Source: Planococcus maritimus (GTDB taxonomy: Bacteria; Bacillota; Bacilli; Bacillales_A; Planococcaceae). From it: 64,000 nt of DNA. Positions 43,031-51,830 of this stretch are shown in pieces; the stretch's first letter is position 1, and every line of letters starts with the position of its first letter. The stretch is taken from the NCBI RefSeq assembly GCF_001687625.2, contig NZ_CP016538.2:2696501-2760500 (forward strand). The letters are read 5' to 3'. The translations under genes and the position numbers were made by a program. Under the pieces are notes generated by a model. That model was not told the origin of the DNA. It did no database searches and was given only the letters and a program-made list of their open reading frames with translations.

Positions 43031-43060
43031 ATTGTAACCGCTTGCATAAATGCCCGTCAA
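43031..43060 (-). promoter_or_regulatory. Sigma-A promoter overlapped by a cre site
   Basis: On the minus strand TTGACG (43060-43055) and TACAAT (43036-43031) are 18 bases apart. TGCAAGCGGTTACA (43046-43033) matches the CcpA consensus and covers the -10, a classic arrangement for catabolite repression of the symporter operon. Confidence 0.72.
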
Positions 43061-43324
43061 CAGAATTTTTATAAAATTTAAACAATTATATTAGTAGGCC
43101 TTTAGTTCAAATTAGCTCTTTAATATCACTTTATATAAGCTAATTATCATAGGCTCTACTCTACAAAAACACTTTCCTAAAAATCTCAGAGATACTTAAA
43201 TGATATATTAGAATAGAGATTTCAAACTCTATAGAAACTTTCCTTTTTTATACAATATGTATAAAATTGACTAATTATTCACTTTACATAGAAGGCTATC
43301 CCTATCACTCGACATAATAAGCGC

Positions 43325-43359
43325 AAAAAAACTGCGCCTTGGCATCAGCCAGGCGCAGT
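43325..43359 (-). terminator. Terminator of the MscS-like channel gene
   Basis: ACTGCGCCTTGGC and GCCAGGCGCAGT pair around ATCA; the minus strand continues with TTTTTTTGCGC. Confidence 0.88.
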
Positions 43360-43369
43360 GGAGCATTAC

Positions 43370-44620
43370 TTACAAATTCGGTTTTTCGTCTTCTTCTTTT
43401 ATTTTCTTTTCCATTTTCGCTAATTGGTTTTTCGCAAAATCGCGGCCGCCAATTCCGAAAGCGATAGCAAAGGCAACAGCCAGACCTGCAATGATGAATA
43501 GGAAGGCCAGATTGACAATGTTCGAAGCGAAGTTCAATTGATCAAGCGTCATGAAGATCGCGATAATGAAAATCGCATACTTGACGATGCCGCCGAACAA
43601 TCGATTGCCGGAAGCTCGTGTAATATAATTTCCGAGCATGCTGCCACCGATAAGCCCGAGGCCGAGGATGATCAAGGAACTAATCAATAGCGGCAAGTAC
43701 GCAATAATCGCGCTGCCGATGGAATTCAGCACATCGAGTTGCAGCACATTCATCGCTTCAACCACGAAGAAGATAATGATGATCGCCTGAACGATTTTGC
43801 CGATGATTTGAGCAATATCAAATGATGGCTCTTTGTTCTTGTCAGGGCTCAAATAAGAAGAGAAACGATTGATCCCCGTGCCATTCAATAGGCCAATCAA
43901 TAGGTCCGCAACGAATTTCGCGATGAAGACACCTGCAAGGATTAAAATGATGCCGACAAAGATGTTCGGAATCATGCCTAGCACTTGATTGAGCATCAAT
44001 ACGATCGGTTGCGAAATCGATTCGATGTTCAAGGTTTCAAGCGCTACCGTGACAATCGGGATCAGTACGATGACGAAAACAACATTCGCCAATACTTTGG
44101 CTAGCGTATTTTGATCGCTCGACGCCACACGCTCGTTTACGCCAGACTTATTGGTCATTTTATTGAACCATTTATCAATATTCATCGTGGCTAGTAAACT
44201 CTCCACCAATTTCTTAACGAATTTCGCGATAAAGTAGCCAATAACCAAAATCAGGATCGCCATGAACAGATTCGGCAGGAATGCCAGGAACTTGTCCATC
44301 ATGTTCGAGATTGGCTGGGCGACATTATTCATGTCGAGCGCTTGCAAAACACTTGGAATAAACAGGATAAAGATTAAGTAATAAAGAATTTTTCCGATAG
44401 AGTCCAGTTTGTCATCTGCGTCTTCCTTTGTTTTAGCCATATGTCCTTTTACCATGGCATTGTCAACGCCTGCTTTTTTTAGCCCTTTCGAGAAAATAGC
44501 TCTAACGATTGTAGCAACGAGCCACGCAACGACAAGCAGCAACAGGGCACCGAGAATGTTCGGGATATAATTGATAATTGTGTTCCCAACATTCTGGAAT
44601 GAATTGGTTACATCGTTCAA
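43370..44620 (-). CDS. MscS-related channel-like membrane protein with TM-helix repeats
   Basis: Membrane protein of 416 residues built of repeated blocks, each a pair of helices with the pattern IPNILGALLLLVVAWLVA (about 18), LPNLFMAILILVIGYFIAKFV (about 107) and IPNIFVGIILILAGVFIAKFV (about 195). This is the 'conserved TM helix' repeat of mechanosensitive-channel-like proteins. The final block GGIVKYAIFIIAIFMTLDQL resembles MscS helix 3. The soluble MscS beta domain is absent; the end is a short charged tail. The TTG start at 44620 gives AGGAG a 9-base spacing. An ATG at 44629 abuts the ribosome site. Ion conduction is not proven for this architecture. Confidence 0.82.
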   Translation of the reverse strand: MNDVTNSFQNVGNTIINYIPNILGALLLLVVAWLVATIVRAIFSKGLKKAGVDNAMVKGHMAKTKEDADDKLDSIGKILYYLIFILFIPSVLQALDMNNVAQPISNMMDKFLAFLPNLFMAILILVIGYFIAKFVKKLVESLLATMNIDKWFNKMTNKSGVNERVASSDQNTLAKVLANVVFVIVLIPIVTVALETLNIESISQPIVLMLNQVLGMIPNIFVGIILILAGVFIAKFVADLLIGLLNGTGINRFSSYLSPDKNKEPSFDIAQIIGKIVQAIIIIFFVVEAMNVLQLDVLNSIGSAIIAYLPLLISSLIILGLGLIGGSMLGNYITRASGNRLFGGIVKYAIFIIAIFMTLDQLNFASNIVNLAFLFIIAGLAVAFAIAFGIGGRDFAKNQLAKMEKKIKEEDEKPNL

Positions 44621-44752
44621 CTGTATCATCTCCTTTACAATTTAATAGTTCATTTTAAGTATTCCCCCTTATATTTTTCCTAAACGCAATGCGTCTCCCG
44701 GACGACATTAAAGCAGGATTGTTTTTACTCGAATGCTTTTGACGGATGCCGA

Positions 44753-44790
44753 AACCCGCGAGCCAAGAATTTGGCTCGCGGGTTTTATTG
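44753..44790. terminator. Hairpin terminator in the gap before the second EamA gene's end
   Basis: AACCCGCGAGCC and GGCTCGCGGGTT form a perfect 12-bp stem around AAGAATTT. T-runs are better on the plus strand (TTTTATT), yet the only nearby gene is the minus-strand EamA gene, 125 bases away. The rest of the 280-bp gap shows nothing. Confidence 0.65.
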
Positions 44791-44908
44791 ATCTTATTCA
44801 CATTGTTCAGGAAGTGTTCGAAAAGTTTCTGACTTGCTGCTTCGATCCTCCACAATGGATTCCCATCCCTCTTTAACTTAAGGATAAAGTGAAATTCTGA
44901 AGGAATCC

Positions 44909-45772
44909 TTAAATGTTGCTAGTCTTTCCGAAAGCAAGTAGTGCAATGCCGCCGATCAACAATGCCACCCCGAGCCAAGACTGCCCGCTCAATGCTTCAC
45001 CAACGACCGCCACTCCCAAAACAGAAGCTGTCAGCGGCTCTGCTAGCGACAAGGTGACCGCAGAGGAGGAAGGAATGGTTTTTAGTCCACTCGAGAATAA
45101 TAAATATGCGAGGCTTGTCGTGGCAAGGCCCAAGTAAGCCACAATCATCAAGTTTTGTGGGTCCGCTAAATAGCCGGTGTCCAGGAAAAACAGGAACGGC
45201 AATAGGCCAAGGCCGCTGAGCGAAAAGATCATAGCCACTGCGGGTACTACTTCCATAAAGCTTAAGACATTTTTGCTGAACATGGCATATCCTGCAAATG
45301 CCAAACCAGCTAGCAGCCCGAGCATCACGCCGAGCGGGTCAACGATATAACTATCACGGTTCGCAAAAAGCAAAATACAGCCTGCAACGGACAAGAAACT
45401 CGAAAACATCCAGACACGTTCAGGTTTGCGTTTCATAACGAACGCTTCCAGTATTCCTGAAAAAGCTGGAGCACTGCCAATTGCTACAACCGTTCCGATT
45501 GCGACTCCCGTTAACTGCACAGAAGAAAAAAAGAAAGGTTGAAACAAGGCCATGCACAAGGCGGAAAGCCCGACCCATCGCCACGGAACCTTCACGCCTT
45601 TTAGATTTCCTGAAATCCACACAAATATTAAAAGCCCAAAACCGCCGATTGCAAGGCGCGCGGCTCCGATTGTTAAAGGATGGGCCGGACCTGTGAGGAA
45701 AGTTTGCGCTGTTCCGGTCGTCCCCCAAAGCATCGCCGCAAATACTACCCATATGTATGCTTTCATTTGCAT
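44909..45772 (-). CDS. EamA/DMT-family exporter (second)
   Basis: Ten-helix transporter (287 residues) with two EamA repeats: repeat 1 starts VFAAMLWGTTGTAQTF and repeat 2 carries SSAVTLSLAEPLTASVLGVAVVGE. It is only distantly similar to the EamA protein at 19.4-20.3 kb. The ATG at 45772 follows GGTGGAG. It is monocistronic. Substrate unknown; the family exports amino acids, purines or toxic metabolites. Confidence 0.84.
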   Translation of the reverse strand: MQMKAYIWVVFAAMLWGTTGTAQTFLTGPAHPLTIGAARLAIGGFGLLIFVWISGNLKGVKVPWRWVGLSALCMALFQPFFFSSVQLTGVAIGTVVAIGSAPAFSGILEAFVMKRKPERVWMFSSFLSVAGCILLFANRDSYIVDPLGVMLGLLAGLAFAGYAMFSKNVLSFMEVVPAVAMIFSLSGLGLLPFLFFLDTGYLADPQNLMIVAYLGLATTSLAYLLFSSGLKTIPSSSAVTLSLAEPLTASVLGVAVVGEALSGQSWLGVALLIGGIALLAFGKTSNI

Positions 45773-45947
45773 CGGTTCTCCACCACTCTCTTAATCATTT
45801 CGATATCATTAAAGTCGCGTCGTTAAACAAGAAAACTTATTCTAGATTATGGAAAATTCATTCTTACTCCCTAAAGATACCACGGCACGAATGGTTTGAG
45901 ATAGGATTGAAATAAGATTATAATAGAAGAAAAGAGGAGGCGATCAC

Positions 45948-46178
45948 ATGTATATGACAGTCTCGGAAACTGCTACTTTTTTGTCGATGCCGGAAGAACA
46001 AGTCAATCGCTATATACTTGAAGGCCGCATTCGCGCAGTCCATGACGGAACCCAATACTTGATCAACACCTCCCAATTCGATAGCCATTTCCGCCAAATG
46101 GAAATCGCCAGACTGGAACTGGAAGAATGGCGCGCGACGCCGATCCCCGATGATGTCGATGTGAAAGACGAGGATTGA
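45948..46178 (+). CDS. Small excisionase/MerR-like helix-turn-helix protein
   Basis: DNA-binding-type protein of 76 residues. The N-terminal ~45 residues (MTVSETATFLSMPEEQVNRYILEGRIRAVHDGTQYLI) form the HTH_17 fold seen in excisionases and small MerR-like proteins; the tail is acidic (RATPIPDDVDVKDED). AGGAGG lies 7 bases before the ATG. No integrase or phage gene is nearby, so a chromosomal role is more likely than prophage excision. The regulated target is unknown. Confidence 0.75.
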   Translation: MYMTVSETATFLSMPEEQVNRYILEGRIRAVHDGTQYLINTSQFDSHFRQMEIARLELEEWRATPIPDDVDVKDED

Positions 46179-46187
46179 GCGAACGGC

Positions 46188-46225
46188 AAAAAAAGATCGA
46201 AGCTTAAATGGCTTCGATCTTTTTT
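46188..46225. terminator. Bidirectional terminator between HTH gene and metX
   Basis: GATCGAAGC and GCTTCGATC pair, preceded by an A-run and followed by a T-run, so both convergent genes are served. Confidence 0.9.
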
Positions 46226-46236
46226 GATGAGCGGAT

Positions 46237-47256
46237 TTACGCTAATACATGGCTTTTGGCATTCACCGTTTTCTGCAATTGGGCTTGTATGTGATGTGCC
46301 CAATTTTCAAATTCTACTAAAAATCCGTCATGGCCAAAATCCGTCTCGATTTTTTCCCATTTGGCATTCGCTTGGTTTTCGACCCAAGGAATCATCAGCT
46401 CTCCTGGATACAACAAGTCATGGCTATAAGAGATCGATAACAGCTCAGCAGATAATTCTACATCCTCCACATCGTGTGTGTTCATCGATTTCAATAAAAC
46501 CAAGTAACTGTTCGGGTCGAAGCGTCCTGCAAGTTTGCGTCCTTGGTAATCCAAGTAAGACTGGACTTCAAAGTCATTTCCGCTGCGTGCACGACCGAAA
46601 CGCCCGTTGAATAATTGGCTGCTTCGGTACGTCACCATACCAGCCATGCGGGCGATTTCAAATCCTTTTAGCCGCGTTCCCAGCGGATAATTACCGGCTT
46701 GGAACTCAGGGTCATTTTCGATTGCCTGGATGCCAATATGGTTGAACGCCACTCCATAGTCTCCGTAATAAGGCGTGACCGCGAGCGTGATGGCCGTATC
46801 CAAAAAGTCCGGATAAAGCCGCGCCCATTCCAAAGTTTTCATACCGCCGAGAGAGCCGCCAATGACTGCCGTGAGATGGTCGATACCTAATAGTTCCAAT
46901 GCTTGGCGCTCTGCTTTGACCATGTCACGGATCGTCAATTCCGGAAAGGTGCCGCGGTAAGGCTTCCCGGTTTCTGGATTGATGGACAGCGGCCCTGTCG
47001 ACCCATTGCAGCCGCCGAGCACATTGAATGTGATGACTTGGAATTGTTCAGTATCCACCGCTTTTCCAGAACCGATCAGACCCGCCCACCAGCCTGGTTG
47101 ATCCGCAGTTCCTACTGCGTATTGATCACCTGTCAATGCGTGGCAAACCAGAATCGCAGGTGCAGAACTTTCCCCGACACGTTCATACGCCAATTCTACT
47201 TCAGGCAATAGTTGGCCTGATTCAAGTGTTAGCTGGCCGATGGATACTGTGCTCAT
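46237..47256 (-). CDS. metX: Homoserine O-acetyltransferase MetX
   Basis: Alpha/beta-hydrolase-fold acyltransferase of 339 residues that acetylates (or succinylates) homoserine for methionine synthesis. The oxyanion/early motif ILVCHALTG, the FNVLGGCNGSTGP block and the nucleophile elbow VIGGSLGGMKTLEW (Ser about 144) are present. The Asp and His of the triad lie in YSHDLLYPGELM and FGHDGFLVE. It lies 13 bases after metY with AGGAGGGG before the ATG, the second gene of an S-box-controlled operon. The acyl donor cannot be told by eye. Confidence 0.93.
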   Translation of the reverse strand: MSTVSIGQLTLESGQLLPEVELAYERVGESSAPAILVCHALTGDQYAVGTADQPGWWAGLIGSGKAVDTEQFQVITFNVLGGCNGSTGPLSINPETGKPYRGTFPELTIRDMVKAERQALELLGIDHLTAVIGGSLGGMKTLEWARLYPDFLDTAITLAVTPYYGDYGVAFNHIGIQAIENDPEFQAGNYPLGTRLKGFEIARMAGMVTYRSSQLFNGRFGRARSGNDFEVQSYLDYQGRKLAGRFDPNSYLVLLKSMNTHDVEDVELSAELLSISYSHDLLYPGELMIPWVENQANAKWEKIETDFGHDGFLVEFENWAHHIQAQLQKTVNAKSHVLA

Positions 47257-47269
47257 CCCAATCCCCTCC

Positions 47270-48559
47270 TTACGCGTTCTCGAGTACTGCCGCTTGAATG
47301 GCTTGCTCTAAATCAGCGATTAAATCTTCATGGTTTTCCAATCCTACAGACAAGCGAATCAACTCTTCCGTAACGCCAGTGTTTTTCAGCTCTTCTGCCG
47401 TCAATTGCTGGTGAGTCGTTGAAGCCGGATGGATGATCAATGATTTGGCGTCGCCAACATTCGCGACATGCGACCATAAATGAACGCCATCGATGACTTT
47501 GCGTCCTGCTTCTCTTCCGCCTTTGATGCCGAAATTGACGATCGACCCGTAGCTGTCTTTCAAATATTTATCAGCAAGTGTTTTCGATGGATGGCCTTCG
47601 AGACCCAGGTAATTGACCCACTCGACTTGCGGATGGCCTTTTAAGTATTCTGCAACTTTTTGCGCATTCGTCGCATGGCGCGGAATCCGCAGATGCAAGG
47701 TTTCAAGTCCCTGCAACAAGGCATGGGCGCTGTCCGCGCTGAGCGATGGGCCGAAATCACGCAATAGCTGGACGCGCAATTTGGTAGCGAACGCCGCTTC
47801 CGGCACGTCGATGCCAAAACGGATGCCGTGGTAGCTTTCGTCCGGCTCGGTATAGTTCGGGAAGCGTGGATTGTCCCAGTTAAAGCGCCCCGCATCGACC
47901 GCTACGCCGCCGATTGTCGTCCCGTGCCCGCCGATCCATTTCGTGGCGGAATGGATCACTACGTCTGCTCCAAATTCGATCGGATTGCTGACGAAAGGAG
48001 AAGCGAATGTGTTATCGATCAATAATGGAACTCCATTTTCGTGGGCGATATCCGCGACTCGTTCCACATCGAATACGTTCAAACTAGGATTTCCAATGAT
48101 TTCGCCAAACAAGGCTTTCGTCTTGTCTGTAATCGCTGCACGGAAATTTTCAGGGTCGGTCGCATCAACGAATTTTACGTTAATGCCATAACGCGGCAAG
48201 GTATTGGCGAAGAGATTATACGTACCTCCATATAGGTTGCTGTCCGCAATAATTTCATCTCCCGCTTCAGCGATATTCAATACAGAGAATGCAATGGCGG
48301 CCATTCCGGAAGACAAAGCAACCGCTGCCGTTCCGCCTTCAAGTAATGCGACGCGTTGTTCGAATACATCGACTGTTGGGTTCATGATCCGCGAATAAAT
48401 ATTGCCCGCTTCTTTCAAGCCGAATAGGTTTTGTGCGTGCTCTGTATCTTTGAATACATAAGAAGTCGTTTTATGGACCGGTACGCCGCGTGCCCCTGTT
48501 ACTGGATCGGGTTCTTGGCCGCCGTGTAAAAGTAGAGTTTCTGGTTTAAAGTTTGTCAT
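47270..48559 (-). CDS. metY: O-acetylhomoserine sulfhydrylase MetY
   Basis: PLP-dependent enzyme of the Cys/Met metabolism family (429 residues) that joins O-acetylhomoserine with sulfide to make homocysteine. The PLP lysine lies in VIHSATKWIGGHGTTIGG (about residue 207), with YSRIMNPTVDVFEQRVA and EGGTAAVALSSGMAAI upstream. The length, about 40 residues above cystathionine synthases, is typical of MetY. AGGAGG precedes the ATG. It is the first gene behind a SAM-I riboswitch and is followed by metX, so direct sulfhydrylation is the local route to homocysteine. Confidence 0.94.
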   Translation of the reverse strand: MTNFKPETLLLHGGQEPDPVTGARGVPVHKTTSYVFKDTEHAQNLFGLKEAGNIYSRIMNPTVDVFEQRVALLEGGTAAVALSSGMAAIAFSVLNIAEAGDEIIADSNLYGGTYNLFANTLPRYGINVKFVDATDPENFRAAITDKTKALFGEIIGNPSLNVFDVERVADIAHENGVPLLIDNTFASPFVSNPIEFGADVVIHSATKWIGGHGTTIGGVAVDAGRFNWDNPRFPNYTEPDESYHGIRFGIDVPEAAFATKLRVQLLRDFGPSLSADSAHALLQGLETLHLRIPRHATNAQKVAEYLKGHPQVEWVNYLGLEGHPSKTLADKYLKDSYGSIVNFGIKGGREAGRKVIDGVHLWSHVANVGDAKSLIIHPASTTHQQLTAEELKNTGVTEELIRLSVGLENHEDLIADLEQAIQAAVLENA

Positions 48560-48610
48560 TGTTCATTCCTCCTGTTTTTGTGATCGGTTATTCGGATTTG
48601 AGGAGGACAG

Positions 48611-48645
48611 AAAAAGACCCTCTTCAGAAAGAAGAGGGCCGTTAG
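48611..48645 (-). terminator. Riboswitch expression-platform terminator of metY-metX
   Basis: On the minus strand GCCCTCTTC and GAAGAGGGT pair around TTTCT, followed by CTTTTTCTG. It lies 20 bases beyond the SAM aptamer. Confidence 0.88.
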
Positions 48646-48660
48646 TTACGGATTTGCCTC

Positions 48661-48775
48661 CTCTTATCTTTCAGCGACGCAAATGCGCACTGTAGGATTT
48701 AGCACCTTTCCAGACATGAGCCTGTTGGTTGCCGGGCATCGTAGGGCCTATTCCCTCCGCCTCTCGTGATAAGAG
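48661..48775 (-). ncRNA. SAM-I (S-box) riboswitch before metY
   Basis: The minus strand shows the full S-box pattern: CTCTTATC ... GAGAGGCGGAGGGA, GGCCC, GCCCGGCAACC, GGTGCTAAATCC and the closing GATAAGAG, which pairs with the 5' end. High SAM should favour the terminator that follows and shut off metY-metX. Confidence 0.96.
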
Positions 48776-48803
48776 TATTTAGTTTTTTTTTTGCTTGTGG
48801 AAC

Positions 48804-48833
48804 AGTATAGAGTGCAGCGATACTTAAAGTCAA
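48804..48833 (-). promoter_or_regulatory. Sigma-A promoter of the metY-metX transcript
   Basis: Minus-strand TTGACT (48833-48828) and TATACT (48809-48804), spacer 18, about 30 bases before the aptamer. Confidence 0.72.
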
Positions 48834-48902
48834 GTGTATTTTTCTAAAAATTTAAACTACTATATAAACGAAATTTCCCCCAAAAAAATTTTAACAAACA
48901 TG

Positions 48903-48931
48903 TTGACTTTTTCGCTATTTCAAAATAGAGT
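48903..48931 (+). promoter_or_regulatory. Sigma-A promoter of the metNIQ transcript
   Basis: TTGACT (48903-48908) and TAGAGT (48926-48931), spacer 17, about 30 bases before the plus-strand SAM aptamer. Confidence 0.65.
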
Positions 48932-48962
48932 AGGAATCACGAATTGAATAGCTTACATCACT

Positions 48963-49076
48963 TTCTTATCCAGAGAAACCGAGGGACAGGCCCTATGACG
49001 TTTCGGCAGCAGATTCGCAAACCAGCGAAAACTGTGCTAATTCCTGCAAATGCTCTAGCATTTGGAAGATGAGAAT
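48963..49076 (+). ncRNA. SAM-I (S-box) riboswitch before metN
   Basis: Plus-strand S-box: TTCTTATC-CAGAGA, GAGGGA, GGCCC, TCGGCAGC, GTGCTAATTCCTGC and GATGAGAA closing the basal stem. It differs from the minus-strand copy (TCGGCAGC for CCGGCAACC), so the two are not a recent duplication. It controls methionine uptake. Confidence 0.95.
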
Positions 49077-49096
49077 GAGATGGTTTCATATTTTGG

Positions 49097-49139
49097 AGCC
49101 CTCTTTTTTCTTGCGCATAAGAAAAAAGAGGGCTTTTTG
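49097..49139 (+). terminator. Riboswitch terminator before metN
   Basis: A 16-bp perfect stem (49097-49112 with 49119-49134) followed by TTTTGTTG, 21 bases after the aptamer. Confidence 0.93.
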
Positions 49140-49207
49140 TTGTTATTTCAAGAAAGTGTTCGTTTGCACTCATTCGAATCGTTATTTGCAGCCACAGGAG
49201 GGACACC

Positions 49208-50239
49208 ATGATTCAATTTGAAGCAGTCAAGAAAACTTATGTATCCGGAAAACAGCAAGTCCATGCACTCAATGGCATCGACTTGACCGTTGAGACCGGA
49301 GAAATTTACGGCGTCATCGGATTCAGCGGCGCTGGAAAAAGCTCGTTGATCCGCACCGTGAATTTGCTCGAACGCCCATCAACAGGGCGCGTGCTGATCC
49401 ACGGAGAGGATATTTCCACGTTGAGCGCACGCAAAATTCGCGACACACGAAAAGACATCGGCATGATCTTCCAGCATTTCAATTTGCTGAATTCAAAAAC
49501 CGTGCATCATAATATCGCGATGCCACTGCTTTTGGCCAAGACACCAAAAGCGGAAATCGATCGGAAAGTAGCTGAGCTTTTGGAATTTGTCGGACTCGCC
49601 GACCAGGCCAAAAAATACCCGGATCAATTATCCGGCGGTCAAAAGCAGCGCATCGGCATCGCTAGAGCCTTGGCGACCAACCCGTCCATTCTTCTTTGCG
49701 ACGAAGCAACGTCTGCACTCGATCCGCAGACGACCCAGTCTATCTTGGATCTACTGCGCCGGATCAACAAAGAATACAATATCACCATCTTGCTCATCAC
49801 CCATGAGATGGGCGTTATCCGTGAAATCTGTGACAAAGTGGCCGTCTTGGAAGAAGGACGCGTCATCGAGCAAGGCAGCGTGTTTGAAGTATTCACCAAT
49901 CCACAGCACGCGACGACAAAGCGCTTTGTTCGTTCTGTCATGAATGACGAGCTGCCCGATTCGTTGCTCGAACAGATTCGCCAAAACGACGGCACTCGGC
50001 CCATTTATCGTGTGCAGTTTACCGGAAATTCAGTCGGCCAGCCGTTCATGTCAAGAGTATCGCGTGAGTTTCAGCTTGATTTGAATGTGTTGTTTGGCAA
50101 TATTACAGAACTTCAGGGCATTCCATACGGCAATTTGATCGTTGAATTCGATGGCGCTCTTGCAGAGATCGACCGCGCCCTCGCTTCGATTCGTAAAGAT
50201 AAGATTCAAGTAGAGGAGGTCCAACAATATGCAGGTTGA
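49208..50239 (+). CDS. metN: Methionine ABC transporter ATPase MetN
   Basis: ATP-binding subunit (343 residues) of the MetNIQ importer for methionine and its analogues. Walker A GFSGAGKSS (about 38), Q-loop in MIFQHFNLL, signature LSGGQKQR, Walker B ILLCDEATSALDP and H-loop LLITHEMGV. The C-terminal ~90 residues (about 255-343) form the NIL regulatory domain that senses internal methionine. AGGAGGG precedes the ATG. It overlaps metI by 11 bases. Confidence 0.95.
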   Translation: MIQFEAVKKTYVSGKQQVHALNGIDLTVETGEIYGVIGFSGAGKSSLIRTVNLLERPSTGRVLIHGEDISTLSARKIRDTRKDIGMIFQHFNLLNSKTVHHNIAMPLLLAKTPKAEIDRKVAELLEFVGLADQAKKYPDQLSGGQKQRIGIARALATNPSILLCDEATSALDPQTTQSILDLLRRINKEYNITILLITHEMGVIREICDKVAVLEEGRVIEQGSVFEVFTNPQHATTKRFVRSVMNDELPDSLLEQIRQNDGTRPIYRVQFTGNSVGQPFMSRVSREFQLDLNVLFGNITELQGIPYGNLIVEFDGALAEIDRALASIRKDKIQVEEVQQYAG

Positions 50240-50879
50240 TCAATCACAAATTTTAGAAGCTTTATGGGAAACGCTTTATATGACCGGCGCATCCTTCGTA
50301 TTCTCCCTTGTCATCGGCTTGCCGCTTGGTATCTTGCTGGTCGTTACAAGAAAGGGCCATCTACTCGAAAACGAAGCTGTATTTAACGTATTGAACATTG
50401 TCATCAATATTTTCCGCTCAGTGCCATTCATCATTTTGATGGTTGCCATCATTCCGCTGACACGCATCATCGTTGGTACATCAATCGGTACAGCGGCAGC
50501 CATCGTCCCGTTGGTATTTTACGCCGGGCCATACATCGCCCGACTCATCGAAAACTCTTTGCTCGAAGTCGATAAAGGCGTCATCGAAGCCGCCCAGGCG
50601 ATGGGTGCTTCTCCCGGACAAATCATTTTCCGATTCCTGATCCCGGAAGCGCTCAGTTCACTTGTTTTGGCGTTGACGATCGCTATCGTCGGCTTGATCG
50701 GCGCATCCGCCATGGCAGGTGCCATTGGTGGCGGCGGGCTTGGCGACTTGGCCATCACTTACGGCTATCAGCGATTCGACACAGTGGTCATGCTGTTGAC
50801 GGTCGCCATTCTCGTTGTCTTAGTCCAAGGCGTCCAATCACTCGGCAACTTGATGTCCCGCAGAGTTCGACGTAGTTAA
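50229..50879 (+). CDS. metI: Methionine ABC transporter permease MetI
   Basis: Membrane subunit of 216 residues with about five helices and the coupling EAA motif EAAQAMGASPGQIIFRFLIPEA (about 119-140). The late segment AGAIGGGGLGDLAITYGYQRF is typical of MetI/MetP. GAGGAGG is inside the end of metN, giving coupled translation. Confidence 0.95.
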   Translation: MQVDQSQILEALWETLYMTGASFVFSLVIGLPLGILLVVTRKGHLLENEAVFNVLNIVINIFRSVPFIILMVAIIPLTRIIVGTSIGTAAAIVPLVFYAGPYIARLIENSLLEVDKGVIEAAQAMGASPGQIIFRFLIPEALSSLVLALTIAIVGLIGASAMAGAIGGGGLGDLAITYGYQRFDTVVMLLTVAILVVLVQGVQSLGNLMSRRVRRS

Positions 50880-50945
50880 TTTTATTCTCACCAAGTTCTA
50901 CATCTATCAAATCAACTATCATAAAACCAATTGGAGGATTTCATT

Positions 50946-51779
50946 ATGAAAAAAATAACAGCACTTTTAGCCACAGCCGGATTAGCTACACTTCTTACCG
51001 CTTGCGGAGACGACAGTTCAGCTGACGAAACAACGAAAGTGACACTCGGCATCAGTGGATCAGATACGACGATTTGGGATTACGTCGGGGACAAAGCCGC
51101 CAAAGAAGGCATCGAGCTCGACATCATCACGTTCTCGGATTACGTAGCCCCGAACTTGGCACTCGCTGAAGGCGAACTCGACTTAAACGCATTCCAGACG
51201 ATTTCTTATTTCGATGAATTTGTTGAAGAACATAATGTCGACATCGTGCCGATTGGCTCTACTGTTATCGCGCCGATGGGCTTGTATTCGGACAAATACG
51301 AATCGATTGAAGAACTTCCTGATGGCGCTCAAATCGCTTTGCCGAATGAAGCGACCAATATGGGCCGTGCACTCCTCTTACTCGATGAATCGGGGCTTAT
51401 CACCTTGTCCGACGATGCCGGATTGACGGGCACAGCAGAAGACATCATCGACAACCCGAAAAACATCGAAATCGTCCCGATGACTTCGGCACACACACCG
51501 CGTGCGATGGCTGATGTTGCAGCATCCATCGTTAATAATGGCATTGCTGTGGACGCTGGATTGAACCCGACAGAAGATCCGATTGCGAGAGAAAGTGATA
51601 CGGCAAAACCATATATTAACTTGATTGCCGCACAAGCTGGCGAAGAGGACAACGAAGCCTATCAGCGCATCGTTGAATTGTACCAAGAAGAAGATACCGC
51701 TGAATTTGTCATCGAGCACACAGAAGGCGCTCAAATCCCAACTTTCGTTTCAGTTGAAGAATTAGTCGATTATCAATAA
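50946..51779 (+). CDS. metQ: Methionine-binding lipoprotein MetQ
   Basis: Surface substrate-binding lipoprotein (277 residues). Signal peptide with lipobox LTAC (Cys about 21), then an NlpA-type fold: VTLGISGSDTTIWDYV, NLALAEGELDLNAFQTISYFDEF, ALPNEATNMGRALLLL and QIPTFVSVEELVDYQ. TTGGAGG precedes the ATG at 50946. It hands methionine (L or D) to MetNI. It is the third gene of the S-box operon. Confidence 0.94.
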   Translation: MKKITALLATAGLATLLTACGDDSSADETTKVTLGISGSDTTIWDYVGDKAAKEGIELDIITFSDYVAPNLALAEGELDLNAFQTISYFDEFVEEHNVDIVPIGSTVIAPMGLYSDKYESIEELPDGAQIALPNEATNMGRALLLLDESGLITLSDDAGLTGTAEDIIDNPKNIEIVPMTSAHTPRAMADVAASIVNNGIAVDAGLNPTEDPIARESDTAKPYINLIAAQAGEEDNEAYQRIVELYQEEDTAEFVIEHTEGAQIPTFVSVEELVDYQ

Positions 51780-51830
51780 ACAACAGACCCAGCAGATCGT
51801 TCATACACGATATTCCAAGGGGGACCTCAC

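Larger units (their letters stand above)
42919..43324. other. AT-rich gene-free stretch with the operon control region
   Basis: No gene was seen. The part next to the operon holds a 7-bp-arm palindrome at 42965-42980 and the promoter/cre at 43031-43060. The remainder (about 43065-43320) is AT-rich and shows no further motif. Confidence 0.6.

Noticed and set aside
44655..44855. 66-codon frame on the minus strand after the second EamA gene
   Set aside because: It runs through a perfect 12-bp terminator stem and has no ribosome site or recognisable pattern.
45948..46178. Excisionase of a prophage or integrative element
   Set aside because: The fold is excisionase-like, but no integrase, attachment repeats or phage genes are seen, so only a small helix-turn-helix protein is called.
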